Assembly (NCBI GenBank): GCA_030584185.1
Contig: CP129495.1
Coordinates: forward strand, 248,001 to 312,000
DNA: 64,000 nucleotides
Direction: 5' to 3'
DNA from: Acidimicrobiia bacterium
GTDB taxonomy: Bacteria > Actinomycetota > Acidimicrobiia > Spongiisociales > UBA11373
Shown: one piece after another, positions 42,850 through 55,342 of the stretch
Numbering within the stretch: position 1 is the first letter of the stretch
Layout: every line of letters begins with the position of its first letter
Translations under genes and position numbers: made by a program
Notes under the pieces: generated by a model
The model's database searches: none
Told to the model about the DNA's origin: nothing
Seen by the model: only the letters and a program-made list of their open reading frames with translations

Positions 42850-43712
42850 CGTTCCAGGTCCCGATGCCGCCGGGTCACCTCGCCGAATCCCAGGCCCTGT
42901 AGACGGCGCGCCAGCTCCTCCACGATCGCCACCGAGCGATGCCTCCCCCCGGTGCAACCGATCCCGATCGCCAGGTACGCCTTCCCCTCCACCTCGTAGC
43001 GGGGGATCAGGAAGGAGAGCATCTCCGTCGCCAGGTCCAGGAACCGCCGGGCGTCGCCCGGGTCGAGCACATAGCGCGCCACCGGTTCGTCGAGCCCGGT
43101 GAGAGGGCGCAGCGACTGGTCCCAGTGAGGGTTGGGAAGGAAGCGGACGTCGAGGAGGAGGTCGAGCACCCGGGGCACTCCGTGCTTGAACCCGAACGAG
43201 GTGAGCGACACCCGCATGGGACGCGGCTCGCTGCTCCCTGCGAAAGCCTCCTCCACCGCTTGCCGAAGGCCATGGACGGTGCGATCGGAGGTGTCGACGA
43301 TCACATCGGCGCGCTCGCGCAGCACGGCGAGTGCCTCCCGCTCGGCGGCGATCGACTCGGTGACCGTCGCCCCCGCCACCGGATGCGGGCGGCGGCTCTC
43401 CTCGAACCGGGTGGCGAGCACCTCGTCGTCGGCGTCCAGGAAGAGGAGCGTCGTGGGAACCCCGTCGGCGGCGATGCGCCGCATCACCTCGTCGAGCTCG
43501 CCGAAGTCGAGGCCGCCTCGCGTGTCGACCACCACCGCCAGGCGATGCCGCTCCCCCTCCCCCAGGTCGGCCCTTCCGACCACCTCGGCGATGAGGTCGG
43601 CGGGGAGGTTGTCGATCACGAAGAAGCCCAGATCCTCCAGGACCTTGGAGGCATGGGACCGGCCCGCCCCCGACATCCCCGTGATGATGACCAAGTGTGG
43701 ACGGCGCCTCAT
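42846..43712 (-). CDS. rapZ: RapZ/YvcJ-family nucleotide-binding protein
   Basis: A 288-residue P-loop protein: Walker A ITGMSGAGRSHASKVLED, VIDNLPADLI, and the C-terminal domain SFGFKHGVPRVLDLLLDVRFLPNPHW, ending in IGIGCTGGRHRSVAIVEEL. In E. coli it controls amino-sugar synthesis through small RNAs; in actinobacteria it is an ATP/GTPase of unclear role. It is 39 nt after uvrC and coupled to yvcK. Confidence 0.93.
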   Translation of the reverse strand: MRRRPHLVIITGMSGAGRSHASKVLEDLGFFVIDNLPADLIAEVVGRADLGEGERHRLAVVVDTRGGLDFGELDEVMRRIAADGVPTTLLFLDADDEVLATRFEESRRPHPVAGATVTESIAAEREALAVLRERADVIVDTSDRTVHGLRQAVEEAFAGSSEPRPMRVSLTSFGFKHGVPRVLDLLLDVRFLPNPHWDQSLRPLTGLDEPVARYVLDPGDARRFLDLATEMLSFLIPRYEVEGKAYLAIGIGCTGGRHRSVAIVEELARRLQGLGFGEVTRRHRDLER

Positions 43713-43751
43713 GGTCGCTCCGGCGTACTCGACTGCACCCGAACCAGCATC

Positions 43752-45578
43752 TCAGCCTCCTGTGAGGACACGGCGCAACTCACCGGCCACGGCTCGGGGC
43801 ACCACAGCCGCCAGCTCGTCGATGTTCGCCTCCCCCATCCGCCGCAGCGAGCCGAAGGCCTTGAGCAGCGCCCGCTTGCGGGCCGGTCCGATTCCGGGAA
43901 CCTGATCGAGCACGGAGTCAACCATACGACGACCACGCAGGGTCCGGTGGTATCCCACGGCGAACCGGTGGGCCTCGTCGCGGATCTGCTGCAAGAGATG
44001 CAGAGCCTGGCTGCCCCGACGGATTCGGACCGGGTCCGGACGCCCCGGCAGCCACACCTCCTCCATGCGCTTGGCCAGGCCGGCCACGGGCACTTCGATG
44101 CCGAGTCGCTCCACGACGCTCGCCGCCCGGCTCACCTGCCCCACGCCGCCGTCGACCAACACCAACGATGGCGGGTAGGCGAACCGCCCCCGCTCCCCCA
44201 CAGGCCGCTCCCGTTCGGCGAGCAGGGCGCCAAACCGCCTGGTGAGGATCTCCTCCATAGAGGCGAAGTCGTCCTGCCCTGCCACGGAACGAACCTCGAA
44301 GCGCCTGTAGTCGGAGGGACGGGGCAGCCCGTCCTCCATCACCACCATCGAGCCCACCGTGTGTCGCCCCTGGATCGTGGAGATGTCGAACGCCTCGATG
44401 CGCAGAGGCGGCTCGGGGAGGCCAAGCTCCTCCTGGAGGCTGCGCAGTGCACGTGCCCGGGCGCCGTGGTCGGAGGCGCGCCGCAGGCGGTGACGGGAGA
44501 ACTCCTCGCGGGCGTTGACGCGCGCCGTGACCATGAGCCGGGCCTTGGCACCGCGCTCCGGCACCCGTACCCCCACCCTCGAACCGCGCCGCCGGGAGAG
44601 CCACGCGGTCCACACTTCCACGTCTTCCGGGAGCTCCTGGACCAGGACGTGCGATGGTGGGCGCTCCTCCCCGTACACCTCACGCAGCAGGTTCCCGATC
44701 AGTTGGGGTGTGGTCAGGTCCTCCACCTTGTCGACGACGCTGGTGGCCCGTCCCGTGACCCGGCCGTTGCGGACCGAGAGCACCACCAGCACCGCCTCCA
44801 GGTCGTCCTCCTCGATGGCGATCAGGTCGAAGTCCTCCCGTCGCGGAGATGCAACCTCCTGGCGCTCCAGGGCCCGTTCCACGGCGGCGAGGCGATCCCG
44901 AATCCGTGCCGCCTTCTCGTACTCCATCGCCTCCGATGCGCTTGCCATCTCGGAGCGCAGCTCGGCCACCACTCCGTCGCTGCGACCGGAGAGGAAGTCG
45001 GACAGCCCCTCGACATGGCGTCGGTACTCGTCGGCGCTCACCTTGCCGACACACGGTCCGCTGCAGCGCTCGATGTCGAACAGCAGGCACGGCCTTCCCA
45101 GGGCCGAGTGCCGCTTGAACTTCCCGTTGGAGCAGGTCCGAACCGGGAAGGTCCGCAGCACCAGATCGAGGGTCTGGCGGATGGCGTAGGCGTGGGCGTA
45201 GGGCCCGAAATGGCGGTTTCCGGGACGACGCCGGCCCCGCATCACGGTGGCCCGCGGCCACTCCTCGCTCGTCGTGATCGCCAGGTACGGGTACGACTTG
45301 TCGTCGCGCAGCCTCACGTTGAATCGAGGCCGGTACTTCTGGATGAGGGTGTGCTCGAGGATCAGGGCCTCGACCTCGTTGTCGGCGACGATGGTCTCCA
45401 CGGACTCGGCGGCCTCGACCAGGGCCCGGGTGCGAGGCGGAGCGTCGACGCCGAAATGCCCTGCGACCCGCTTGCGCAGCGACTTGGCCTTGCCCACGTA
45501 GAGCACCGCCCCGGCGGCGTCACGGAACATGTAGGCGCCAGGGGCGTCGGGCAGCTCCGCGGGGGGAGGACGGCGCAC
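43752..45578 (-). CDS. uvrC: excinuclease ABC subunit C
   Basis: A 608-residue repair nuclease. GIY-YIG domain at about 10-90 (DAPGAYMFRDAAGAVLYVGKAKSLRKRV), Cys-rich part (CLLFDIERCSGPCVGKV), UVR motif (about 205-235, SASEAMEYEKAARIRDRL), RNase H-like endonuclease domain (RIEAFDISTIQGRHTVGSMVV) and a C-terminal helix-hairpin-helix (VPGIGPARKRALLKAFGSL). Makes both incisions around lesions handed on by UvrAB. GTG 45578 follows a TAGACT box by six bases. Confidence 0.97.
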   Translation of the reverse strand: MRRPPPAELPDAPGAYMFRDAAGAVLYVGKAKSLRKRVAGHFGVDAPPRTRALVEAAESVETIVADNEVEALILEHTLIQKYRPRFNVRLRDDKSYPYLAITTSEEWPRATVMRGRRRPGNRHFGPYAHAYAIRQTLDLVLRTFPVRTCSNGKFKRHSALGRPCLLFDIERCSGPCVGKVSADEYRRHVEGLSDFLSGRSDGVVAELRSEMASASEAMEYEKAARIRDRLAAVERALERQEVASPRREDFDLIAIEEDDLEAVLVVLSVRNGRVTGRATSVVDKVEDLTTPQLIGNLLREVYGEERPPSHVLVQELPEDVEVWTAWLSRRRGSRVGVRVPERGAKARLMVTARVNAREEFSRHRLRRASDHGARARALRSLQEELGLPEPPLRIEAFDISTIQGRHTVGSMVVMEDGLPRPSDYRRFEVRSVAGQDDFASMEEILTRRFGALLAERERPVGERGRFAYPPSLVLVDGGVGQVSRAASVVERLGIEVPVAGLAKRMEEVWLPGRPDPVRIRRGSQALHLLQQIRDEAHRFAVGYHRTLRGRRMVDSVLDQVPGIGPARKRALLKAFGSLRRMGEANIDELAAVVPRAVAGELRRVLTGG

Positions 45579-45584
45579 CCGCCG

Positions 45585-45590
45585 AGTCTA
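45585..45590 (-). promoter_or_regulatory. leaderless -10 box of uvrC
   Basis: TAGACT on the minus strand, then CGGCGG (6 nt), then GTG 45578. Confidence 0.55.
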
Positions 45591-45621
45591 CGAGCGGTGG
45601 GCCGTCAGCAGAAGGCGGCGC

Positions 45622-48492
45622 TCACAGGCCCCAGTAGTACTCGGGGATGCAGTAGATCGCCAGCATGTACCCCAGCCAGGGCAGCAGGCACCAGGGCACC
45701 AGCCAGCACGACTTGCGATGGATCAGCTCCCACTCGTAGCCGTGATCGACGTACCACCAGCCGAGGAACGGGAAGAAGAACACCGGGAACCACCATCCCC
45801 ACCACGGTGTCAGCCAGCCGACCCAGTAGACCACCCATCCGAAGTAGATGAACGCCAGGCCCCACATCCACGGCTGCCACCACGGGCGGCGCACCGCCCG
45901 GTACCACAGGTACAGCCCCGCCCAGGGGAGCCAGAAGACGGGGAAGAGCAGGCCCCACTCGGGAGCCCCTACCACGTACATGGCGACTGCGGCACCCACC
46001 AGGTGCCCGCCCACCCAGTACCACATCCACGGCCGCCACCAGGTCCTATGCCGTGCCCACCACCAGGCGCCCCAGGGGACGATCACGAACCAGGGCAGCA
46101 ACGCCCACCACCACCAGTTGGGACGGAAGAACCACAGCCCGGCGAGCAGGAAGGGGACCCACAGCCAGCACACCACGAACCATGGCAGCCAGCAGGTCCA
46201 CCACTCCTCCTCCTTGTAGTGGTTGAACACCACGCACAGGAGGCTCAGGGCGAAGAAGAGAAGGATGACGAAGCACCACCAGGGTCCCCAGAGCGGGATC
46301 CACCAGGCGAAGAACGGGATGAAGGCGAAGGGCAGGATCCAGCACCACTTGGGGCCGTGGATCTCACGCCACGAATATCCGTGGGACACGAACCACCAGC
46401 CGAGGAACGGGAAGAACACGACCGGGAGCCACCAGGCCCACCACGGGGTCAGCCAGCCGACCCAGTAGAAGGTCCAGACCACGTATCCGAGGCCGAGGAA
46501 CCACATCCAGGGTTGCCACCAGGGCCGCCGCCGGGCCCGGTACCAGAACCAGAACCCGACCCAGGGCATCCAGAACAGCGGGAAGAGCAATCCCCACTCG
46601 GGCGAGCCGACCAGGATCATCCCCAAGGCGAGGGCCACCAGGTAGGCACCCACCAGGTACAGGTACCAGGGCCGCCACCAGGTGCGGCGGCGGGCCCACC
46701 ACCAGGCGTATCCGCCGACCACCGGGAACCAGGCGAGGAGGGGCACCCACCACCAGGCGGGCACCCACCACCACACCCCGGCCAGCAGGAACGGCACCCA
46801 GATGAAGATGACGATGAACCAGAAGATCCAGCAGGTCCACCACTCGTAGGTCTTCAGCCACAGGTAGAGCACGCAGATGAGGAACGCCACGAAGAGGATC
46901 AGGATCGTCCAGCACCACCAGCAGGGGTCGGTGGTGGTCTCCGGGGTGAACCGCTCCCGGGTGCGGGTTCCGGTCGTGGCGGCGGGAACCGTCGTGGTGG
47001 TCGTGCTGGTGACGCTGGCGACCGGCTGCGAGGTCTCGGTCGTCGCCGGCTGAGTGGTCGTGGTCTCCTCGACCACCGTGGGCGGCGGCTCCAGCTCTTC
47101 GCCGGTGGTGCAGTCGTACACGGGGTGGTTGCCGTCGTGACTGGCCGGATCGTCGGTCGGGACCACGTCCTCCGGCTGGATGGTCACCACCTGCGAGGTG
47201 TACTGGAACTGGCCGTCCTCGGTGGCCTGGAAGCCGCCGTCGAGCGAGATCTGGAACGGGTTGCCGTCGTACTCGAACGGCGTGCCGAACAGGATCGACC
47301 CATCGGAGAGGATGAACGCCGAGGCCCCTTCGAACGGTCCATCGGCACCGGAGCCGAACACCTCCGACTCCCCGGCGTGGGTCTGGAATCCGACGTACCG
47401 AGACGGATAGGGAGCGTCGGGACCGTCGAACAGTCCGACCTGGAGGTAGTCGCTCCAGTATCCGACCGGTGGCATGCCACCCCAGGGAGTGGCCGTGCTC
47501 ACGCGGAACCACAGTGTCCCGTCGCCCTTGTTGACGAAGGGGGTCACCCCGGTCGGGTCGAACTCCCCGGGCAGACCGGGGACGAAGGTGCGCGGATGCG
47601 ACGGCCAGAACGAGTCCTGGCCCAGGGGCACGCCCGGAGCCGTGATCACGGCGTCGCCGGCGCCCGAACCCCAGCGATGATCTCCGGCGTAACGCACCCC
47701 GATCGTCGGTGGCGGGAACCCGGGGACGAGGGCACTGGTTAGGGCGACCCCGATGATGATCACCGCCCCGTACACCAGGAAGAACCCGTTCAGTTCCTGG
47801 GGAAGCACCTGCCCCCCGTTGAACAGGTAGAAAGCCAGCCTCCACGGGTCGGGTCCGTAGGTCAGGCTCATCACGAACGAGGCCAGGTTCCAGGTGTCGT
47901 CGGGGAACTGGCTGAGGGCGATCCACTGCGCCAGGCCGGCTATCAGCAGCGGGAAGTCCCACTGGGAGTAGACCATGTCTCCGCTGCCGGTGGTGGGCTG
48001 GCGGAACCCGCTCACCGATCCCGGCATCGGGATCTCGTCGCCGAGCACCACCGTGGCCACGGCATAGGGCTGGTTGAGCATGGGACCGCCGGCGGTGCCG
48101 CCGACCACCATGCCGTCGCCCTCGGTCACCCCGTCGCCGATGTCGGGCAGGGTGTCCGGGTCCTGCCACATGACGTAGTTGAGCCCGACGGCGGTGGGAA
48201 CCGTCCACGGGGCGTCATCGGCCGAGATGGTCGCCGGCTTGGAGGCGTCGCCTCCCCGCCCGAAGCGAGAGGTGTCGTCACCGACCGGGTTCAGCGTGGT
48301 GGCGAACTGCTCCGCCTGGTCCGCGGAGAGGTTGAGCTGGCCCTCGAGGAGATCGACGAGCTGGGTGGTGTCACCGGCTGCGGTCTGGTACCCGGAGGCG
48401 ATCGCCGGCGTTGGTGGCAGCAGCACCGCCACCAGCATCGTGGCCAGGATCAACACCGAGATCCGGGGCTTGCCCCTCACACGCCTCCCCAC
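45622..48492 (-). CDS. exported protein with tandem tryptophan-rich membrane repeats
   Basis: A 956-residue protein whose C-terminal domain I do not recognise. Signal peptide about 1-33 (RISVLILATMLVAVLLPPTP); an ectodomain to about 235 with one helix at about 236-256; a beta-rich part about 260-450; a Thr/Pro linker about 470-522. Residues 523-956 are extremely aromatic: by hand count 91 of 434 residues are Trp. Two units, 551-720 and 764-933, are aligned without gaps at a 213-residue offset with about 107 of 170 positions identical. The motif R-x-R-x-W-W-x-P-W occurs four times. Third positions are almost all G/C, and repeat differences include many synonymous changes, so the frame is real. 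Start GTG 48492; GTG 48480 is an alternative. It lies 14 nt behind a methyltransferase gene in the uvrA operon. Confidence 0.85.
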   Translation of the reverse strand: MGRRVRGKPRISVLILATMLVAVLLPPTPAIASGYQTAAGDTTQLVDLLEGQLNLSADQAEQFATTLNPVGDDTSRFGRGGDASKPATISADDAPWTVPTAVGLNYVMWQDPDTLPDIGDGVTEGDGMVVGGTAGGPMLNQPYAVATVVLGDEIPMPGSVSGFRQPTTGSGDMVYSQWDFPLLIAGLAQWIALSQFPDDTWNLASFVMSLTYGPDPWRLAFYLFNGGQVLPQELNGFFLVYGAVIIIGVALTSALVPGFPPPTIGVRYAGDHRWGSGAGDAVITAPGVPLGQDSFWPSHPRTFVPGLPGEFDPTGVTPFVNKGDGTLWFRVSTATPWGGMPPVGYWSDYLQVGLFDGPDAPYPSRYVGFQTHAGESEVFGSGADGPFEGASAFILSDGSILFGTPFEYDGNPFQISLDGGFQATEDGQFQYTSQVVTIQPEDVVPTDDPASHDGNHPVYDCTTGEELEPPPTVVEETTTTQPATTETSQPVASVTSTTTTTVPAATTGTRTRERFTPETTTDPCWWCWTILILFVAFLICVLYLWLKTYEWWTCWIFWFIVIFIWVPFLLAGVWWWVPAWWWVPLLAWFPVVGGYAWWWARRRTWWRPWYLYLVGAYLVALALGMILVGSPEWGLLFPLFWMPWVGFWFWYRARRRPWWQPWMWFLGLGYVVWTFYWVGWLTPWWAWWLPVVFFPFLGWWFVSHGYSWREIHGPKWCWILPFAFIPFFAWWIPLWGPWWCFVILLFFALSLLCVVFNHYKEEEWWTCWLPWFVVCWLWVPFLLAGLWFFRPNWWWWALLPWFVIVPWGAWWWARHRTWWRPWMWYWVGGHLVGAAVAMYVVGAPEWGLLFPVFWLPWAGLYLWYRAVRRPWWQPWMWGLAFIYFGWVVYWVGWLTPWWGWWFPVFFFPFLGWWYVDHGYEWELIHRKSCWLVPWCLLPWLGYMLAIYCIPEYYWGL
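45694..46203 (-). repeat. Trp-rich membrane unit, copy B (residues 764-933)
   Basis: Begins EWWTCWLPWF, includes RHRTWWRPW, APEWGLLFP, RRPWWQPWMW, GWLTPWWGWW and FFPFLGWWYV. Aligned to copy A at a constant 639-bp offset. Confidence 0.85.
46333..46842 (-). repeat. Trp-rich membrane unit, copy A (residues 551-720)
   Basis: Begins EWWTCWIFWF, includes RRRTWWRPW, SPEWGLLFP, RRPWWQPWMW, GWLTPWWAWW and FFPFLGWWFV. Conserved blocks are those rich in Trp, Pro and Arg; the lipid-like stretches between them vary. Confidence 0.85.
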
Positions 48493-48506
48493 GCGACGGC
48501 CCGAGG

Positions 48507-49213
48507 CTAGCGAACCTCTTCGTCCGATGTCGGGTGCACTCGGCGCCATCTGCCGCCCAGGAGCCTCGGGATGCCGACCTGGGCAGCGAGGATGGAATCG
48601 CCGCCGGCGAGCACCGGCCGCTCCTCGAGGGTCTCGAGACACCACCCGGTGGCGGCGAACGACGAGAGCAGCGAACCGACCGGGCGGTGATGGAAGCGGA
48701 CCCGGCGCCCTCCGGCCGGTTCGTCGCTGTGGCCGGGCGCCAGGTAGGCGCCCCATCGCCACGAGACCTCACCATCTTCGGGGTCGATCAGCGGACCCGA
48801 GGCGGGGGCGGTGAACACCGGATGGTTGAGCACCACCGCCAGCCACCCGCCCGGGGCCACCACCCGGGCGACCTCGGCCAGGACCGGCTTCGGGTCGTGG
48901 AGGTGCTCCAGGACCAGGACCAGGTAGGCGCCGGAGAAGGTGCTGTCACCGAAGGGGAGAGACTCAAGGTCGGCCACCGCCACCAAGCCCCCGTCCGATG
49001 CCCGAGCGGCCAGGTCACGGGATCGATCCACGCCGACGGTCTCCCCGAACCTGCCGAGAAGGCGACCATCACCGCAGCCGCCGTCGAGAAGGATCCCGGT
49101 CGCCTTCTGCGGGATCAGGGATGCCAGCAGCGGATCGACGTCCTCCCGGTAGGCGGGATCGTCGGCGACCTCCTCGACCCACCAGGCGGCGAGGTCGCCG
49201 TCCCAGGCATCGC

Positions 49214-49217
<4 letters not shown>
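48507..49217 (-). CDS. SAM-dependent methyltransferase (class I, Methyltransf_11-like)
   Basis: A 236-residue enzyme. SAM motif I is [18 protein letters not shown] (about 42-58), motif II region [20 protein letters not shown], motif post-[35 protein letters not shown]. The substrate is unknown. GTG 49217 shares GTGA with the uvrA stop, so it is coupled to uvrA, and it is followed 14 nt later by the Trp-rich protein gene. The three look like one operon. Confidence 0.88.
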
Positions 49218-52033
<2,816 letters not shown>

Positions 52034-52059
52034 GCCCGTCCCCTGAGGCGAGGGCGGCG

Positions 52060-52065
52060 ATTGTA
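52060..52065 (-). promoter_or_regulatory. -10 box of the uvrA operon
   Basis: TACAAT on the minus strand, 26 nt before ATG 52033. It leaves a short leader with an AGGGGA Shine-Dalgarno, unlike the leaderless genes. No SOS (LexA) box was recognised nearby. Confidence 0.45.
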
Positions 52066-52169
52066 ACGGACCCCCGAGAGTGAATCTCAGGCGTGGGATT
52101 CCGCCGGGCGGCATTCCGGTGGGTCGTGGTGCCCTACACTCCGAGGACAGCCAAGAGAGGGACCGTCAC

Positions 52170-52349
52170 ATGTTCCGTCAGATCGGAGCCGGGGAGATCA
52201 TCCTCATCCTCGCCGTCCTCCTGTTGCTGTTCGGCGCCAAGAAGCTGCCCGAACTGGCACGATCCCTCGGGAAGTCGGCCCGTGAGCTGCGCCGCGGCCT
52301 CAAGGACGACGAGGACGCCGAGCCGACCGCCGACGACACCAAGTCCTGA
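52170..52349 (+). CDS. tatA: Sec-independent translocase TatA/E-type subunit
   Basis: A 59-residue protein. Residues 1-21 include one transmembrane helix (GAGEIILILAVLLLLFGAKKLPELARSLG), with the FGxKKLPE hinge, then an amphipathic helix and an acidic tail. It forms the pore of the twin-arginine pathway. Start ATG 52170 follows AGAGAGGGA. It is divergent from uvrA and convergent with uvrB. tatC is not in the window. Confidence 0.92.
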   Translation: MFRQIGAGEIILILAVLLLLFGAKKLPELARSLGKSARELRRGLKDDEDAEPTADDTKS

Positions 52350-52453
52350 CGCCCGGACCGCCGGGTGCTCGGCTGGAGGCCCCCAGGCCTTGGTCGTGTG
52401 GTTTCCCCTCCGGCCCTCCGCGCCACCTCCCCGGGGAGGGAGCCTCGCCGGGC

Positions 52454-54466
52454 TCAGCCGGTGGCTCGCGAGACCTCCCGCAGCTCCCGCTTGAGCTCGT
52501 CCACCTCATCGCGCAGTCGTGCCGCGTACTCGAAACGCAGCTCGGCGGCCGCCTCCCGCATCTCCTCCTCCAGACTCCGGATGAGCCGACCCAGGTCGTC
52601 CACCGGCAGGTCGAGCTCGGGGCGTCGACCCAGCTCGCGACGCCTCCGCTCCACCGCGGGCGCTTCCTTGGTCTGGATCAGCTCGAGGATGTCGGAGACC
52701 TTCTTGCGGATGGTCTGTGGGTCGATCCCGTGCTCGGTGTTCCATGCCACCTGCCGGGCACGGCGTCGGTTGGTCTCGTCTATGGCGCGCCGCATCGAGT
52801 CGGTGACGGCGTCGGCGTACATCACCACCTGGCCGTCGACATTGCGCGCCGCCCGGCCGATCGTCTGGATGAGCGACGTCTGTGACCGCAAGAACCCCTC
52901 CTTGTCGGCGTCGAGGATGGCGACCATCCCCACCTCGGGAAGGTCGAGGCCCTCGCGCAGCAGATTGATCCCGACCAGGACGTCGTACTCCCCCAGTCTC
53001 AGATCGCGCAGGATCTGCACCCGCTCCAGGGTGTCGACGTCGGAGTGCAGGTAGCGAGCCTTCACCCCCACCTCGAGGAGGTAATCGGAGAGATCCTCCG
53101 CCATCTTCTTGGTGAGCGTCGTGACCAGGACCCGCTGGTCATGCTCGGTACGGGCGCGGATCTCCTCGAGCAGGTCGTCGATCTGGCCCTTGGTCGGCCG
53201 CACCACGACCTCGGGATCGACGAGGCCGGTGGGTCGGATGATCTGTTCGACGATCGTGTCCGAGTTCTCCCGCTCCCACGGCCCGGGGGTGGCGGACAGG
53301 AAAACCGCCTGGCGGGTTCGCGCCAGCCACTCGTCGAAGCGCAGCGGACGGTTGTCCATCGCCGACGGCAGGCGGAAGCCGTGCTCCACCAGGACCGTCT
53401 TGCGACTGCGGTCGCCCTCGAACTGCCCGTGCAGCTGCGGGATCGTCACGTGGCTCTCGTCGAGGACCATCAAGAAGTCGTCGGGGAAGTAGTCGAGCAG
53501 GGTGTACGGCGGCTCCCCCGGCGCCCTGCCGTCGAGATGGCGGGCGTAGTTCTCGATCCCGTTGCAGTAACCGAGCTCGCGCAGCATCTCGAGGTCGTAG
53601 GCGGTCCGCATTCGCAGCCTCTGGGCCTCGAGCAGCTTGCCGGCCTCCTCGAGGTCCGCCAGCCTGTCCGCCAGCTCGACCTCGATGGAGGCGATCGCCT
53701 GCAGGCGACGCTCCTCGGTGGCGACGTAGTGGCTCGCCGGGTACACCCACAGCTCGCTCGGCTCACCCAGCACCTCCCCCGTGACCGGGTTCAGCTGCAG
53801 GATGCGCTCGACCTCGTCACCGAAGTACTCGACTCGAAACGTGGTCTCCTCGTAGGCGGGCATCACCTCCAAGGTGTCGCCCTTCACCCGGAAGCGGCCC
53901 CGGATCAGGTTCACCTCGTTGCGCTCGTACTGGATGTCGACCAGGCGGCGCACCGCGTCCTCGAGGGGGTACTCGACCCCCCGCACCAGGCGCAACAGTT
54001 GCCCTTCGTACTGCTCGGGCGAGCCCAGCCCGTAGATCGCAGAGACCGAGGCCACGATCACCACGTCGCGCCTGGTGAGCAGGGCGGCGGTGGCGCTGTG
54101 TCGCAGGCGATCGATCTCGTCGTTGACCGAGGAGTCCTTCTCGATGTAGGTGTCGCTCTGCGGGATGTACGCCTCGGGCTGGTAGTAGTCGTAGTAGGAC
54201 ACGAAGTACTCGACCCGGTTCTCCGGAAAGAACTGGCGAAACTCGTTGGCGAGCTGGGCGGCGAGGGCCTTGTTCGGCGCCAACACCAGAGTCGGCCGTT
54301 GGATCTTCTCGATCAGCCAGGCGACGGTGGCCGACTTCCCCGACCCGGTGATGCCCAACAGCGTCTGGAAGCGCTCACCCGATTCGACACCTCGTGCCAG
54401 GGCGGCGATGGCCTCCGGCTGGTCACCGGCAGGCTCGAAGTCGGAGACGACGCGAAAGGGGGGCAC
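52454..54466 (-). CDS. uvrB: excinuclease ABC subunit B
   Basis: A 670-residue damage-verifying helicase. Walker [19 protein letters not shown], beta-hairpin [23 protein letters not shown], Walker [13 protein letters not shown], motif [10 protein letters not shown], and the C-terminal UVR coiled coil ([28 protein letters not shown]). GTG 54466 is six bases after a TATCCT box. Together with uvrA and uvrC, all three excinuclease genes lie within about 11 kb. Confidence 0.97.
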   Translation of the reverse strand: MPPFRVVSDFEPAGDQPEAIAALARGVESGERFQTLLGITGSGKSATVAWLIEKIQRPTLVLAPNKALAAQLANEFRQFFPENRVEYFVSYYDYYQPEAYIPQSDTYIEKDSSVNDEIDRLRHSATAALLTRRDVVIVASVSAIYGLGSPEQYEGQLLRLVRGVEYPLEDAVRRLVDIQYERNEVNLIRGRFRVKGDTLEVMPAYEETTFRVEYFGDEVERILQLNPVTGEVLGEPSELWVYPASHYVATEERRLQAIASIEVELADRLADLEEAGKLLEAQRLRMRTAYDLEMLRELGYCNGIENYARHLDGRAPGEPPYTLLDYFPDDFLMVLDESHVTIPQLHGQFEGDRSRKTVLVEHGFRLPSAMDNRPLRFDEWLARTRQAVFLSATPGPWERENSDTIVEQIIRPTGLVDPEVVVRPTKGQIDDLLEEIRARTEHDQRVLVTTLTKKMAEDLSDYLLEVGVKARYLHSDVDTLERVQILRDLRLGEYDVLVGINLLREGLDLPEVGMVAILDADKEGFLRSQTSLIQTIGRAARNVDGQVVMYADAVTDSMRRAIDETNRRRARQVAWNTEHGIDPQTIRKKVSDILELIQTKEAPAVERRRRELGRRPELDLPVDDLGRLIRSLEEEMREAAAELRFEYAARLRDEVDELKRELREVSRATG

Positions 54467-54472
54467 GGCGTG

Positions 54473-54478
54473 AGGATA
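54473..54478 (-). promoter_or_regulatory. leaderless -10 box of uvrB
   Basis: TATCCT on the minus strand, then CACGCC (6 nt), then GTG 54466. Confidence 0.55.
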
Positions 54479-54507
54479 TCGGCAGGGGGCGACAACCAGG
54501 GACCGAC

Positions 54508-55095
54508 TCAGTCGACGGCGGTCACCGCCTCATCCCAGACCCGGCGGCACTGCTCCTCGAGAGCCGCGAGGTCGCCCGAGTTGTCGATCACCCACTTCGC
54601 AAGTGCCAGCCACTCCCCTCGCTCCGGCTGGTTGGCCATCACCTTGCGCACCAGTGCCTCGGTCATCCCTCCCCGGCCGGCGGCCCGGTGCAGGCGAACA
54701 TCGTCGGGAGCGTCGACCACCACCCAAGGCCAGCCCCGACCGGGAAGATCGACCGGGATCGGAACCTCCACGACCACCACTCGATCGGAGTGAGTCGCCT
54801 CTTCGTGCAGGATGGCGGTCCGAATCAGCGGATGGGTGATGCTCTCGAGCGCCCTCAGAGCGGCCGGGTCGGCGAACACGATCTCGCCCAGGAGGCGCCG
54901 ATCGACGGCGCCGCCGGCGTCTGCAACCTCGGGCCACGCCTCCAGCACCCGTGCCGCCCCCGGAGTTCCCGGCGCGATGACCTCGTGACCTTTCAGGTCG
55001 GCCGAGACGACGACGGCTCCAAGTGCCGCAAAGCATGCGGCAGCGGTCGACTTCCCGCTTCCGATACCGCCACCGAGAAGGAGCCGGTCGGCCAC
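54508..55095 (-). CDS. coaE: dephospho-CoA kinase
   Basis: A 195-residue enzyme for the last step of coenzyme A synthesis. P-loop [18 protein letters not shown] (about 5-20), [26 protein letters not shown], and the LID region [24 protein letters not shown]. Start GTG 55095 has a TAGCCT box six bases upstream. Length fits the single-domain form rather than the mycobacterial fusion with a C-terminal domain. Confidence 0.92.
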   Translation of the reverse strand: MADRLLLGGGIGSGKSTAAACFAALGAVVVSADLKGHEVIAPGTPGAARVLEAWPEVADAGGAVDRRLLGEIVFADPAALRALESITHPLIRTAILHEEATHSDRVVVVEVPIPVDLPGRGWPWVVVDAPDDVRLHRAAGRGGMTEALVRKVMANQPERGEWLALAKWVIDNSGDLAALEEQCRRVWDEAVTAVD

Positions 55096-55101
55096 CGGCG
55101 C

Positions 55102-55107
55102 AGGCTA
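55102..55107 (-). promoter_or_regulatory. leaderless -10 box of coaE
   Basis: TAGCCT on the minus strand, then GCGCCG (6 nt), then GTG 55095. Its TAG is also the stop codon of the small ORF upstream. Confidence 0.5.
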
Positions 55108-55296
55108 ACCGGCAGAGCCGGCCGAGTCGGGATAGGAGACGAAGGTGCCGCCCTCGACGTTTGTCCACTGCCAGGCGAGACCGCCACGCCAATGGATCGA
55201 GACCGGCTGCTCGTCGGTCGGCTCTTCGGAGGCCTCCCCGGCGTCGACCGAATGCTCGCCAGGATGATCTGCTGGCGGGTGGGCTCCTCGCTTCAT
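55105..55296 (-). CDS. small hypothetical protein between coaE and rpsA
   Basis: A 63-residue ORF starting at ATG 55296. The N-terminal half is polar and acidic (HPPADHPGEHSVDAGEASEE) and probably disordered. The C-terminal half VSIHWRGGLAWQWTNVEGGT looks like a short beta sheet. Codon third positions favour G/C. No SD is clear. It fills the gap between two conserved genes, is on the same strand, and could be a small folded domain of unknown role, or spurious. Confidence 0.45.
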   Translation of the reverse strand: MKRGAHPPADHPGEHSVDAGEASEEPTDEQPVSIHWRGGLAWQWTNVEGGTFVSYPDSAGSAG

Positions 55297-55342
55297 CGGC
55301 CGACCATCGGCAGACGGGCAGGAACCCTTGAGCCGGAGGCGG

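Noticed and set aside
45718-47742. A 674-codon open frame on the plus strand opposite the Trp-rich gene
   Set aside because: It is the complement of TGG-rich sequence, giving Pro/His/Glu-rich nonsense with no start signal. The minus-strand frame has the consistent third-position G/C and the signal peptide.
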